DNA of 64,000 nt from Mimachlamys varia (taxonomy: Eukaryota; Mollusca; Bivalvia; Pectinida; Pectinidae), in NCBI GenBank assembly GCA_947623455.1, contig OX392538.1, forward strand, positions 37,060,001 to 37,124,000, in the 5' to 3' direction. A program made the position numbers and the translations under genes. The notes beneath the pieces are model-generated. The model did not search any database, was not told the DNA's origin, and saw only the letters and a list, made by a program, of their open reading frames with translations. Positions within the stretch are counted from its first letter, which is position 1. Each line of letters begins with the position of its first letter. Of the stretch, positions 43,401 to 58,400 are shown one piece after another.

Positions 43401-46400
43401 TGTACTGTAGAAAGTGTTTGTGACCAGGTATCTCAATGTACTATAGAAAGTGTTTGTGACCAGATATTTCAATGTACTGTAGAAAGTGTTTGTGACCAGA
43501 TATCTCAATGTACTATAGAAAGTGTTTGTGACCAGGTATCTCAGTGTACTATAGAAAGTGTTTGTGACAAGATATCTCAATGTACTATAGAAAGTGTTTG
43601 TGACCAGATATCTCAATGTACTATAGAAAGGGTTTGTGAGCAGGTATCTCAGTGATCTATAGTAAGTGTTTGTGATCAGGTACCTCAATGTACTAAAGTA
43701 AGTGTTTGTGACCAGGTATTCAATGTACTATAGAAAGTGTTTGTGACCAGATATCTCAATGTACTATAGAAAGTGTTTGTGACCAGATATCTCAATGTAA
43801 TATAGAAAGTGTTTGTGACCAGATATCTCAATGTACTATAGAAAATGTGTGTGACCATTTATTTCAATGTAATATAGAAAGTGTTTGTGACCAGATATCT
43901 CAATGTACTATAGAAAGTGTTTGTGACCAGATATCTCAATGTACTATAGAAAGTGTTTGTGACCAGATATCTCAATGTACTGTAGAAAGTGTTTGTGACC
44001 AGATATCTCAATGTACATTATTGTACTATAGAAAGATTTTGTGACCAGATATATCAATGTACATTATTTTACTATAGAAAATGTTTGTAACCAGATATCT
44101 CAATGTACATTATTGTACTATAGAAAGTGTTTGTGACCAGATATCTCAATGTACTGTAGAAAGTGTTTGTGACCAGGTATCTCAATGTAATATCGTAAGT
44201 GTTGGTGACCAGATATCTCAATGTACTATAGAAAGTGTTTGTGACCAGGTATCTCAATGTACTATAGAAAGTGTTTGTGACAAGATATCTCAATGTACTA
44301 TAGAAAGTGTTTGTGACCAGATATCTCAATGTACATTATTGTACTATAGAAAGTTTTTGTGACCAGATATCTCAATGTACATTATTGTACTATAGACAGT
44401 TTTTGTGACCAGATATCTCAATCTACATTATTGTACTATAGAAAGTGTTTGTAACCAGATATCTCAATGTACATTATTGTACTATAGAAAGTGTTTGTGA
44501 CCAGATATCTCAATGTACTGTAGAAAGTGTTTGTGACCAGGTATCTCAATGTAATATCGTAAGTGTTTGTGACCATTTATTTCAATGTACTATAGAAAGT
44601 GTTTGTGACCAGGTATCAAAATGTACTATAGAAAGTGTTTGTGACCAGATATTTCAATGTACTATAGAAAGTGTTTGTGACCAGATATCTCAATGTACTA
44701 TAGAAAGTGTTTGTGACCAGATATCTCAATGTACTATAGAAAGTGTTTATGATCAGGTACCTCAATGTACTATAGAAAGTGTTTGTGACCAGATATCTCA
44801 ATGTACTATAGAAAGTGTTTGTGACAAGATATCTCAATGTACTATAGAAAGTGTTGTGACCAGGTATTTCAATGTACTATAGAAAGTGTTTGTGACCAGG
44901 TATCAAAATGTACTATAGAAAGTGTTTGTGACCAGGTATTTCAATGTACTGTAGAAAGTGTTTGTGACCAGATATCTCAATGTACTGTAGAAAGTGTTTG
45001 TGACCAGATATCTCAATGTACTGTAGAAAGTGTTTGTGACCGGATATCTCAATGTACTGTAGAAAGTGTTTGTGACCAGATATCTCAATGTACTGTAGAA
45101 AGTGTTTGTGACCAGGTATCTCAATGTACTATAGAAAGTGTTTGTGACCAGATATTTCAATGTACTGTAGAAAGTGTTTGTGACCAGATATCTCAATGTA
45201 CTATAGAAAGTGTTTGTGACCAGGTATCTCAGTGTACTATAGAAAGTGTTTGTGACAAGATATCTCAATGTACTATAGAAAGTGTTTGTGACCAGATATC
45301 TCAATGTACTATAGAAAGGGTTTGTGAGCAGGTATCTCAGTGATCTATAGTAAGTGTTTGTGACCAGGTACCTCAATGTACTAAAGTAAGTGTTTGTGAC
45401 CAGGTATTCAATGTACTATAGAAAGTGTTTGTGACCAGATATCTCAATGTACTATAGAAAGTGTTTGTGACCAGATATCTCAATGTAATATAGAAAGTGT
45501 TTGTGACCAGATATCTCAATGTACTATAGAAAATGTGTGTGACCATTTATTTCAATGTAATATAGAAAGTGTTTGTGACCAGATATCTCAATGTACTATA
45601 GAAAGTGTTTGTGACCAGATATCTCAATGTACTATAGAAAGTGTTTGTGACCAGATATCTCAATGTACTATAGAAAGTGTTTGTGACCAGATATCTCAAT
45701 GTACTATAGAAAGTGTTTGTGACCATGTACCTTAATGTACTATAGAAAGGGTTTGTGATCAGGTACCTCAATGTACTATAGAAAGTGTTTGTGAGCATGT
45801 ATCTCAATGTACTATAGAAAGTGTTTGTGACCAGATATGTCAATGTACTGTAGAAAGTGTTTGTGACCAGGTATCTCAATGTAATATCGTAAGTGTTGGT
45901 GACCAGATATCTCAATGTACTATAGAAAGTGTTTGTGACCAGGTATCTCAATGTACTATAGAAAGTGTTTGTGACCAGATATCTCAATGTACTATAGAAA
46001 GTGTTTGTGACCAGATATCTCAATGTACATTATTGTACTATAGAAAGTTTTTGTGACCAGATATCTCAATGTACATTATTGTACTATAGACAGTTTTTGT
46101 GACCAGATATCTCAATCTACATTATTGTACTATAGAAAGTGTTTGTAACCAGATATCTCAATGTACATTATTGTACTATAGAAAGTGTTTGTGACCAGAT
46201 ATCTCAATGTACTGTAGAAAGTGTTTGTGACCAGGTATCTCAATGTAATATCGTAAGTGTTTGTGACCATTTATTTCAATGTACTATAGAAAGTGTTTGT
46301 GACCAGGTATCTCAATGTACTATAGAAAGTGTTTGTGACCAGATATTTCAATGTACTATAGAAAGTGTTTGTGACCAGATATCTCAATGTACTATAGAAA

Positions 46401-49400
46401 GTGTTTGTGACCAGATATCTCAATGTACTATAGAAAGTGTTTGTGACCAGATATCTCAATGTACTGTAGAAAGTGTTTGTGACCAGGTATCTCAATGTAA
46501 TATCGTAAGTGTTTGTGACCATTTATTTCAATGTACTATAGAAAGTGTTTATGATCATATATCTCAATGTACTATAGAAACTGTTTTGACCATGTATCTC
46601 AATGTACTATAGAAAGTGTTTGTGACCAGATATCTCAATCTACATTATTATACTATAGTAAGTGTTTGTGACCAGATACCTCAATGTACTATAAAGAGTG
46701 TTTGTGACCAGGTATCTCAATGTACTATAGAAAGTGTTTGTGACCAGATATCTCAATGTACTATAGAAAGTGTTTGTAAACAGATATCTCAATGTACATT
46801 ATTGTACTATAGAAAGTTTTTGTGACCAGATATCTCAATGTACATTATTGTACTATAGAAAGTTTTTGTGACCAGATATCTCAATGTACATTATTGTACT
46901 ATAGAAAGTTTTTGTGACCAGATATATCAATGTACATTATTTTACTATAGAAAGTTTTTGTGACCAGATATCTCAATGTACACAATTGTACTATAGAAAG
47001 TTTTGGTGACCAGATATATCAATGTACATTATTTTACTATAGAATGTGTTTGTGACCAGATATCTCAATGTACATTATTGTACTATAGAAAGTGTTTGTG
47101 ACCAGATATCTCAATGTACTGTAGAAAGTGTTTGTGACCAGGTATCTCAATGTAATATCGTAAGTGTTGGTGACCAGATATCTCAATGTACTATAAAAAG
47201 TGTTTGTGACCAGGTATCTCAATGTACTATAGAAAGTGTTTGTGACCAGATATCTCAATGTACTATAGAAAGTGTTTGTGACCAGATATCTCAATGTACA
47301 TTATTGTACTATAGAAAGTTTTTGTGACCAGATATCTCAATGTACATTATTGTACTATAGACAGTTTTTGTGACCAGATATCTCAATCTACATTATTGTA
47401 CTATAGAAAGTGTTTGTAACCAGATATCTCAATGTACATTATTGTACTATAGAAAGTGTTTGTGACCAGATATCTCAATGTACTGTAGAAAGTGTTTGTG
47501 ACCAGGTATCTCAATGTAATATCGTAAGTGTTTGTGACCATTTATTTCAATGTACTATAGAAAGTGTTTGTGACCAGGTATCTCAATGTACTATAGAAAG
47601 TGTTTGTGACCAGATATTTCAATGTACTATAGAAAGTGTTTGTGACCAGATATCTCAATGTACTATAGAAAGTGTTTATGATCAGGTACCTCAATGTACT
47701 ATAGAAAGTGTTTGTGACCAGATATCTCAATGTACTATAGAAAGTGTTTGTGACAAGATATCTCAATGTACTATAGAAAGTGTTTATGATCAGATATCTC
47801 AATGTACTATAGAAAGTGTTTATGATCAGGTACCTCAATGTACTATAGAAAGTGTTAATAATCAGATACCTTAATGTACTGTAGAAAGTGTTTGTGACCA
47901 GGTACCTTAATGTACTATAGAAAGTGTTTGTGACCAGGTATTTCAATGTACTATAGAAAGTGTTTGTGACCAGGTATCAAAATGTACTATAGAAAGTGTT
48001 TGTGACCAGGTATTTCAATGTACTGTAGAAAGTGTTTGTGACCAGATATCTCAATGTACTGTAGAAAGTGTTTGTGACCAGATATCTCAATGTACTGTAG
48101 AAAGTGTTTGTGACCAGATATCTCAATGTACTGTAGAAAGTGTTTGTGACCAGATATCTCAATGTACATTATTGTACTATAGAAAGATTTTGTGACCAGA
48201 TATATCAATGTACATTATTTTACTATAGACAATGTTTGTAACCAGATATCTCAATGTACATTATTGTACTATAGAAAGTGTTTGTGACCAGATATCTCAA
48301 TGTACTGTAGAAAGTGTTTGTGACCAGGTATCTCAATGTAATATCGTAAGTGTTGGTGACCAGATATCTCAATGTACTATAGAAAGTGTTTGTGACCAGG
48401 TATCTCAATGTACTATAGAAAGTGTTTGTGACAAGATATCTCAATGTACTATAGAAAGTGTTTGTGACCAGATATCTCAATGTACATTATTGTACTATAG
48501 AAAGTTTTTGTGACCAGATATCTCAATGTACATTATTGTACTATAGACAGTTTTTGTGACCAGATATCTCAATCTACATTATTGTACTATAGAAAGTGTT
48601 TGTAACCAGATATCTCAATGTACATTATTGTACTATAGAAAGTGTTTGTGACCAGATATCTCAATGTACTGTAGAAAGTGTTTGTGACCAGGTATCTCAA
48701 TGTAATATCGTAAGTGTTTGTGACCATTTATTTCAATGTACTATAGAAAGTGTTTGTGACCAGGTATTAAAATGTACTATAGAAAGTGTTTGTGACCAGA
48801 TATTTCAATGTACTATAGAAAGTGTTTGTGACCAGATATCTCAATGTACTATAGAAAGTGTTTGTGACCAGATATCTCAATGTACTATAGAAAGTGTTTA
48901 TGATCAGGTACCTCAATGTACTATAGAAAGTGTTTGTGACCAGATATCTCAATGTACTATAGAAAGTGTTTGTGACAAGATATCTCAATGTACTATAGAA
49001 AGTGTTGTGACCAGGTATTTCAATGTACTATAGAAAGTGTTTGTGACCAGGTATCAAAATGTACTATAGAAAGTGTTTGTGACCAGGTATTTCAATGTAC
49101 TGTAGAAAGTGTTTGTGACCAGATATCTCAATGTACTGTAGAAAGTGTTTGTGACCAGATATCTCAATGTACTGTAGAAAGTGTTTGTGACCGGATATCT
49201 CAATGTACTGTAGAAAGTGTTTGTGACCAGATATCTCAATGTACTGTAGAAAGTGTTTGTGACCAGGTATCTCAATGTACTATAGAAAGTGTTTGTGACC
49301 AGATATTTCAATGTACTGTAGAAAGTGTTTGTGACCAGATATCTCAATGTACTATAGAAAGTGTTTGTGACCAGGTATCTCAGTGTACTATAGAAAGTGT

Positions 49401-52400
49401 TTGTGACAAGATATCTCAATGTACTATAGAAAGTGTTTGTGACCAGATATCTCAATGTACTATAGAAAGGGTTTGTGAGCAGGTATCTCAGTGATCTATA
49501 GTAAGTGTTTGTGATCAGGTACCTCAATGTACTAAAGTAAGTGTTTGTGACCAGGTATTCAATGTACTATAGAAAGTGTTTGTGACCAGATATCTCAATG
49601 TACTATAGAAAGTGTTTGTGACCAGATATCTCAATGTAATATAGAAAGTGTTTGTGACCAGATATCTCAATGTACTATAGAAAATGTGTGTGACCATTTA
49701 TTTCAATGTAATATAGAAAGTGTTTGTGACCAGATATCTCAATGTACTATAGAAAGTGTTTGTGACCAGATATCTCAATGTACTATAGAAAGTGTTTGTG
49801 ACCAGATATCTCAATGTACTGTAGAAAGTGTTTGTGACCAGATATCTCAATGTACATTATTGTACTATAGAAAGATTTTGTGACCAGATATATCAATGTA
49901 CATTATTTTACTATAGAAAATGTTTGTAACCAGATATCTCAATGTACATTATTGTACTATAGAAAGTGTTTGTGACCAGATATCTCAATGTACTGTAGAA
50001 AGTGTTTGTGACCAGGTATCTCAATGTAATATCGTAAGTGTTGGTGACCAGATATCTCAATGTACTATAGAAAGTGTTTGTGACCAGGTATCTCAATGTA
50101 CTATAGAAAGTGTTTGTGACAAGATATCTCAATGTACTATAGAAAGTGTTTGTGACCAGATATCTCAATGTACATTATTGTACTATAGAAAGTTTTTGTG
50201 ACCAGATATCTCAATGTACATTATTGTACTATAGACAGTTTTTGTGACCAGATATCTCAATCTACATTATTGTACTATAGAAAGTGTTTGTAACCAGATA
50301 TCTCAATGTACATTATTGTACTATAGAAAGTGTTTGTGACCAGATATCTCAATGTACTGTAGAAAGTGTTTGTGACCAGGTATCTCAATGTAATATCGTA
50401 AGTGTTTGTGACCATTTATTTCAATGTACTATAGAAAGTGTTTGTGACCAGGTATCAAAATGTACTATAGAAAGTGTTTGTGACCAGATATTTCAATGTA
50501 CTATAGAAAGTGTTTGTGACCAGATATCTCAATGTACTATAGAAAGTGTTTGTGACCAGATATCTCAATGTACTATAGAAAGTGTTTATGATCAGGTACC
50601 TCAATGTACTATAGAAAGTGTTTGTGACCAGATATCTCAATGTACTATAGAAAGTGTTTGTGACAAGATATCTCAATGTACTATAGAAAGTGTTGTGACC
50701 AGGTATTTCAATGTACTATAGAAAGTGTTTGTGACCAGGTATCAAAATGTACTATAGAAAGTGTTTGTGACCAGGTATTTCAATGTACTGTAGAAAGTGT
50801 TTGTGACCAGATATCTCAATGTACTGTAGAAAGTGTTTGTGACCAGATATCTCAATGTACTGTAGAAAGTGTTTGTGACCGGATATCTCAATGTACTGTA
50901 GAAAGTGTTTGTGACCAGATATCTCAATGTACTGTAGAAAGTGTTTGTGACCAGGTATCTCAATGTACTATAGAAAGTGTTTGTGACCAGATATTTCAAT
51001 GTACTGTAGAAAGTGTTTGTGACCAGATATCTCAATGTACTATAGAAAGTGTTTGTGACCAGGTATCTCAGTGTACTATAGAAAGTGTTTGTGACAAGAT
51101 ATCTCAATGTACTATAGAAAGTGTTTGTGACCAGATATCTCAATGTACTATAGAAAGTGTTTGTGACCAGATATCTCAATGTACATTATTGTACTATAGA
51201 AAGTTTTTGTGACCAGATATCTCAATGTACATTATTGTACTATAGACAGTTTTTGTGACCAGATATCTCAATCTACATTATTGTACTATAGAAAGTGTTT
51301 GTAACCAGATATCTCAATGTACATTATTGTACTATAGAAAGTGTTTGTGACCAGATATCTCAATGTACTGTAGAAAGTGTTTGTGACCAGGTATCTCAAT
51401 GTAATATCGTAAGTGTTTGTGACCATTTATTTCAATGTACTATAGAAAGTGTTTGTGACCAGGTATCTCAATGTACTATAGAAAGTGTTTGTGACCAGAT
51501 ATTTCAATGTACTATAGAAAGTGTTTGTGACCAGATATCTCAATGTACTATAGAAAGTGTTTGTGACCAGATATCTCAATGTACTATAGAAAGTGTTTAT
51601 GATCAGGTACCTCAATGTACTATAGAAAGTGTTTGTGACCAGATATCTCAATGTACTATAGAAAGTGTTTGTGACAAGATATCTCAATGTACTATAGAAA
51701 GTGTTGTGACCAGGTATTTCAATGTACTATAGAAAGTGTTTGTGACCAGGTATCAAAATGTACTATAGAAAGTGTTTGTGACCAGGTATTTCAATGTACT
51801 GTAGAAAGTGTTTGTGACCAGATATCTCAATGTACTGTAGAAAGTGTTTGTGACCAGATATCTCAATGTACTGTAGAAAGTGTTTGTGACCGGATATCTC
51901 AATGTACTGTAGAAAGTGTTTGTGACCAGATATCTCAATGTACTGTAGAAAGTGTTTGTGACCAGGTATCTCAATGTACTATAGAAAGTGTTTGTGACCA
52001 GATATTTCAATGTACTGTAGAAAGTGTTTGTGACCAGATATCTCAATGTACTATAGAAAGTGTTTGTGACCAGGTATCTCAGTGTACTATAGAAAGTGTT
52101 TGTGACAAGATATCTCAATGTACTATAGAAAGTGTTTGTGACCAGATATCTCAATGTACTATAGAAAGGGTTTGTGAGCAGGTATCTCAGTGATCTATAG
52201 TAAGTGTTTGTGATCAGGTACCTCAATGTACTAAAGTAAGTGTTTGTGACCAGGTATTCAATGTACTATAGAAAGTGTTTGTGACCAGATATCTCAATGT
52301 ACTATAGAAAGTGTTTGTGACCAGATATCTCAATGTAATATAGAAAGTGTTTGTGACCAGATATCTCAATGTACTATAGAAAATGTGTGTGACCATTTAT

Positions 52401-55400
52401 TTCAATGTAATATAGAAAGTGTTTGTGACCAGATATCTCAATGTACTATAGAAAGTGTTTGTGACCAGATATCTCAATGTACTATAGAAAGTGTTTGTGA
52501 CCAGATATCTCAATGTACTGTAGAAAGTGTTTGTGACCAGATATCTCAATGTACATTATTGTACTATAGAAAGATTTTGTGACCAGATATATCAATGTAC
52601 ATTATTTTACTATAGAAAATGTTTGTAACCAGATATCTCAATGTACATTATTGTACTATAGAAAGTGTTTGTGACCAGATATCTCAATGTACTGTAGAAA
52701 GTGTTTGTGACCAGGTATCTCAATGTAATATCGTAAGTGTTGGTGACCAGATATCTCAATGTACTATAGAAAGTGTTTGTGACCAGGTATCTCAATGTAC
52801 TATAGAAAGTGTTTGTGACAAGATATCTCAATGTACTATAGAAAGTGTTTGTGACCAGATATCTCAATGTACATTATTGTACTATAGAAAGTTTTTGTGA
52901 CCAGATATCTCAATGTACATTATTGTACTATAGACAGTTTTTGTGACCAGATATCTCAATCTACATTATTGTACTATAGAAAGTGTTTGTAACCAGATAT
53001 CTCAATGTACATTATTGTACTATAGAAAGTGTTTGTGACCAGATATCTCAATGTACTGTAGAAAGTGTTTGTGACCAGGTATCTCAATGTAATATCGTAA
53101 GTGTTTGTGACCATTTATTTCAATGTACTATAGAAAGTGTTTGTGACCAGGTATCAAAATGTACTATAGAAAGTGTTTGTGACCAGATATTTCAATGTAC
53201 TATAGAAAGTGTTTGTGACCAGATATCTCAATGTACTATAGAAAGTGTTTGTGACCAGATATCTCAATGTACTATAGAAAGTGTTTATGATCAGGTACCT
53301 CAATGTACTATAGAAAGTGTTTGTGACCAGATATCTCAATGTACTATAGAAAGTGTTTGTGACAAGATATCTCAATGTACTATAGAAAGTGTTGTGACCA
53401 GGTATTTCAATGTACTATAGAAAGTGTTTGTGACCAGGTATCAAAATGTACTATAGAAAGTGTTTGTGACCAGGTATTTCAATGTACTGTAGAAAGTGTT
53501 TGTGACCAGATATCTCAATGTACTGTAGAAAGTGTTTGTGACCAGATATCTCAATGTACTGTAGAAAGTGTTTGTGACCGGATATCTCAATGTACTGTAG
53601 AAAGTGTTTGTGACCAGATATCTCAATGTACTGTAGAAAGTGTTTGTGACCAGGTATCTCAATGTACTATAGAAAGTGTTTGTGACCAGATATTTCAATG
53701 TACTGTAGAAAGTGTTTGTGACCAGATATCTCAATGTACTATAGAAAGTGTTTGTGACCAGGTATCTCAGTGTACTATAGAAAGTGTTTGTGACAAGATA
53801 TCTCAATGTACTATAGAAAGTGTTTGTGACCAGATATCTCAATGTACTATAGAAAGGGTTTGTGAGCAGGTATCTCAGTGATCTATAGTAAGTGTTTGTG
53901 ACCAGGTACCTCAATGTACTAAAGTAAGTGTTTGTGACCAGGTATTCAATGTACTATAGAAAGTGTTTGTGACCAGATATCTCAATGTACTATAGAAAGT
54001 GTTTGTGACCAGATATCTCAATGTAATATAGAAAGTGTTTGTGACCAGATATCTCAATGTACTATAGAAAATGTGTGTGACCATTTATTTCAATGTAATA
54101 TAGAAAGTGTTTGTGACCAGATATCTCAATGTCCTATAGAAAGTGTTTGTGACCAGATATCTCAATGTACTATAGAAAGTGTTTGTGACCAGATATCTCA
54201 ATGTACTATAGAAAGTGTTTGTGACCAGATATCTCAATGTACTATAGAAAGTGTTTGTGACCATGTACCTTAATGTACTATAGAAAGGGTTTGTGATCAG
54301 GTACCTCAATGTACTATAGAAAGTGTTTGTGAGCATGTATCTCAATGTACTATAGAAAGTGTTTGTGACCAGATATGTCAATGTACTGTAGAAAGTGTTT
54401 GTGACCAGGTATCTCAATGTAATATCGTAAGTGTTTGTGACCAGATATCTCAATGTACTATAGAAAGTGTTTGTGACCAGGTATCTCAATGTACTATAGA
54501 AAGTGTTTGTGACCAGATATCTCAATGTACTATAGAAAGTGTTTGTGACCAGATGTCTCAATGTACATTATTGTACTATAGAAAGTTTTTGTGACCAGAT
54601 ATCTCAATGTACATTATTGTACTATAGACAGTTTTTGTGACCAGATATCTCAATCTACATTATTGTACTATAGAAAGTGTTTGTAACCAGATATCTCAAT
54701 GTACATTATTGTACTATAGAAAGTGTTTGTGACCAGATATCTCAATGTACTGTAGAAAGTGTTTGTGACCAGGTATCTCAATGTAATATCGTAAGTGTTT
54801 GTGACCATTTATTTCAATGTACTATAGAAAGTGTTTGTGACCAGGTATCTCAATGTACTATAGAAAGTGTTTGTGACCAGATATTTCAATGTACTATAGA
54901 AAGTGTTTGTGACCAGATATCTCAATGTACTATAGAAAGTGTTTGTGACCAGATATCTCAATGTACTATAGAAAGTGTTTATGATCAGGTACCTCAATGT
55001 ACTATAGAAAGTGTTTGTGACCAGATACCTTAATGTACTGTAGAAAGTGTTTGTGACCATGTACCTTAATGTACTATAGAACGTGTTTGTGACCAGGTAT
55101 TTCAATGTACTGTAGAAAGTGTTTGTGACCAGGTATCAAAATGTACTATAGAAAGTGTTTGTGACCAGGTATTTCAATGTACTGTAGAAAGTGTTTGTGA
55201 CCAGATATCTCAATGTACTGTAGAAAGTGTTTGTGACCAGATATCTCAATGTACTGTAGAAAGTGTTTGTGACCAGATATCTCAATGTACTGTAGAAAGT
55301 GTTTGTGACCAGATATCTCAATGTACATTATTGTACTATAGAAAGTTTTTGTTACCAGATATATCAATGTACATTATTTTACTATAGAAAGTGTTTGTAA

Positions 55401-58400
55401 CCAGATATCGCAATGTACATTATTGTACTATAGAAAGTGTTTGTGACCAGATATCTCAATGTACTGTAGAAAGTGTTTGTGACCAGGTATCTCAATGTAA
55501 TATCGTAAGTGTTGGTGACCAGATATCTCAATGTACTATAGAAAGTGTTTGTGACCAGGTATCTCAATGTACTATAGAAAGTGTTTGTGACCAGATATCT
55601 CAATGTACTATAGAAAGTGTTTGTGACCAGATATCTCAATGTACATTATTGTACTATAGAAAGTTTTTGTGACCAGATATCTCAATGTACTGTAGAAAGT
55701 GTTTGTGACCAGGTATCTCAATGTAATATCGTAAGTGTTGGTGACCAGATATCTCAATGTACTATAGAAAGTGTTTGTGACCAGATATCTCAATGTACTG
55801 TAGAAAGTGTTTGTGACCAGATATCTCAATGTACTGTAGAAAGTGTTTGTGACCGGATATCTCAATGTACTGTAGAAAGTGTTTGTGACCAGATATCTCA
55901 ATGTACTGTAGAAAGTGTTTGTGACCAGGTATCTCAATGTACTATAGAAAGTGTTTGTGACCAGATATTTCAATGTACTGTAGAAAGTGTTTGTGACCAG
56001 ATATCTCAATGTACTATAGAAAGTGTTTGTGACCAGGTATCTCAGTGTACTATAGAAAGTGTTTGTGACAAGATATCTCAATGTACTATAGAAAGTGTTT
56101 GTGACCAGATATCTCAATGTACTATAGAAAGGGTTTGTGAGCAGGTATCTCAGTGATCTATAGTAAGTGTTTGTGACCAGGTACCTCAATGTACTAAAGT
56201 AAGTGATTGTGACCAGGTATTCAATGTACTATAGAAAGTGTTTGTGACCAGATATCTCAATGTACTATAGAAAGTGTTTGTGACCAGATATCTCAATGTA
56301 ATATAGAAAGTGTTTGTGACCAGATATCTCAATGTACTATAGAAAATGTTTGTGACCAGATATCTCAATGTAATATAGAAAGTGTTTGTGACCAGATATC
56401 TCAATGTACTATAGAAAGTGTTTGTGACCAGATATCTCAATGTACTATAGAAAGTGTTTGTGACCAGATATCTCAATGTACTATAGAAAGTGTTTGTGAC
56501 CAGATATCTCAATGTACTATAGAAAGTGTTTGTGACCATGTACCTTAATGTACTATAGAAAGGGTTTGTGATCAGGTACATCAATGTACTATAGAAAGTG
56601 TTTGTGAGCATGTATCTCAATGTACTATAGAAAGTGTTTGTGACCAGATATCTCAATGTAATACAGAAAGTGTTTGTGACCAGATATCTCAATGTACTAT
56701 AGAAAGTGTTTGTGACCAGATATCTCAATGTACTGTAGAAAGTGTTTGTGACCAGGTATCTCAATGTAATATCGTAAGTGTTTGTGACCAGATATCTCAA
56801 TGTACTATAGAAAGTGTTTGTGACCAGGTATCTCAATGTACTATAGAAAGTGTTTGTGACCAGATATCTCAATGTACTATAGAAAGTGTTTGTGACCAGA
56901 TCTCTCAATGTACATTATTGTACTATAGAAAGTTTTTGTGACCAGATATCTCAATGTACATTATTGTACTATAGACAGTTTTTGTGACCAGATATCTCAA
57001 TCTACATTATTGTACTATAGAAAGTGTTTGTAACCAGATTTCTCAATGTACATTATTGTACTATAGAAAGTGTTTGTGACCAGATATCTCAATGTACTGT
57101 AGAAAGTGTTTGTGACCAGGTATCTCAATGTAATATCGTAAGTGTTTGTGACCATTTATTTCAATGTACTATAGAAAGTGTTTGTGACCAGGTATCTCAA
57201 TGTACTATAGAAAGTGTTTGTGACCAGATATTTCAATGTACTATAGAAAGTGTTTGTGACCAGATATCTCAATGTACTATAGAAAGTGTTTGTGACCAGA
57301 CATCTCAATGTACTATAGAAAGTGTTTATGATCAGGTACCTCAATGTACTATAGAAAGTGTTTGTGACCAGATATCTCAATGTACTATAGAAAGTGTTTG
57401 TGACAAGATATCTCAATGTACTATAGAAAGTGTTTATGATCAGATATCTCAATGTACTATAGAAAGTGTTTATGATCAGGTACCTCAATGTACTATAGAA
57501 AGTTTTTGTGACCAGATATCTCAATGTACTGTAGAAAGTGTTTGTGACCAGGTATCTCAATGTAATATCGTAAGTGTTGGTGACCAGATATCTCAATGTA
57601 CTATAGAAAGTGTTTGTGACCAGATATCTCAATGTACTGTAGAAAGTGTTTGTGACCAGATATCTCAATGTACTGTAGAAAGTGTTTGTGACCGGATATC
57701 TCAATGTACTGTAGAAAGTGTTTGTGACCAGATATCTCAATGTACTGTAGAAAGTGTTTGTGACCAGGTATCTCAATGTACTATAGAAAGTGTTTGTGAC
57801 CAGATATTTCAATGTACTGTAGAAAGTGTTTGTGACCAGATATCTCAATGTACTATAGAAAGTGTTTGTGACCAGGTATCTCAGTGTACTATAGAAAGTG
57901 TTTGTGACAAGATATCTCAATGTACTATAGAAAGTGTTTGTGACCAGATATCTCAATGTACTATAGAAAGGGTTTGTGAGCAGGTATCTCAGTGATCTAT
58001 AGTAAGTGTTTGTGACCAGGTATCTCAATGTACTATAGAAAGTGTTTGTGACCAGATATCTCAATGTACTATAGAAAGTGTTTGTGACCAGATATCTCAA
58101 TGTACATTATTGTACTATAGAAAGTTTTTGTGACCAGATATCTCAATGTACTGTAGAAAGTGTTTGTGACCAGGTATCTCAATGTAATATCGTAAGTGTT
58201 GGTGACCAGATATCTCAATGTACTATAGAAAGTGTTTGTGACAAGATATCTCAATGTACTGTAGAAAGTGTTTGTGACCAGATATCTCAATGTACTATAG
58301 AAAGTGTTTATGATCAGATATCTCAATGTACTATAGAAAGTGTTAATAATCAGATACCTTAATGTACTGTAGAAAGTGTTAATAATCAGATACCTTAATG

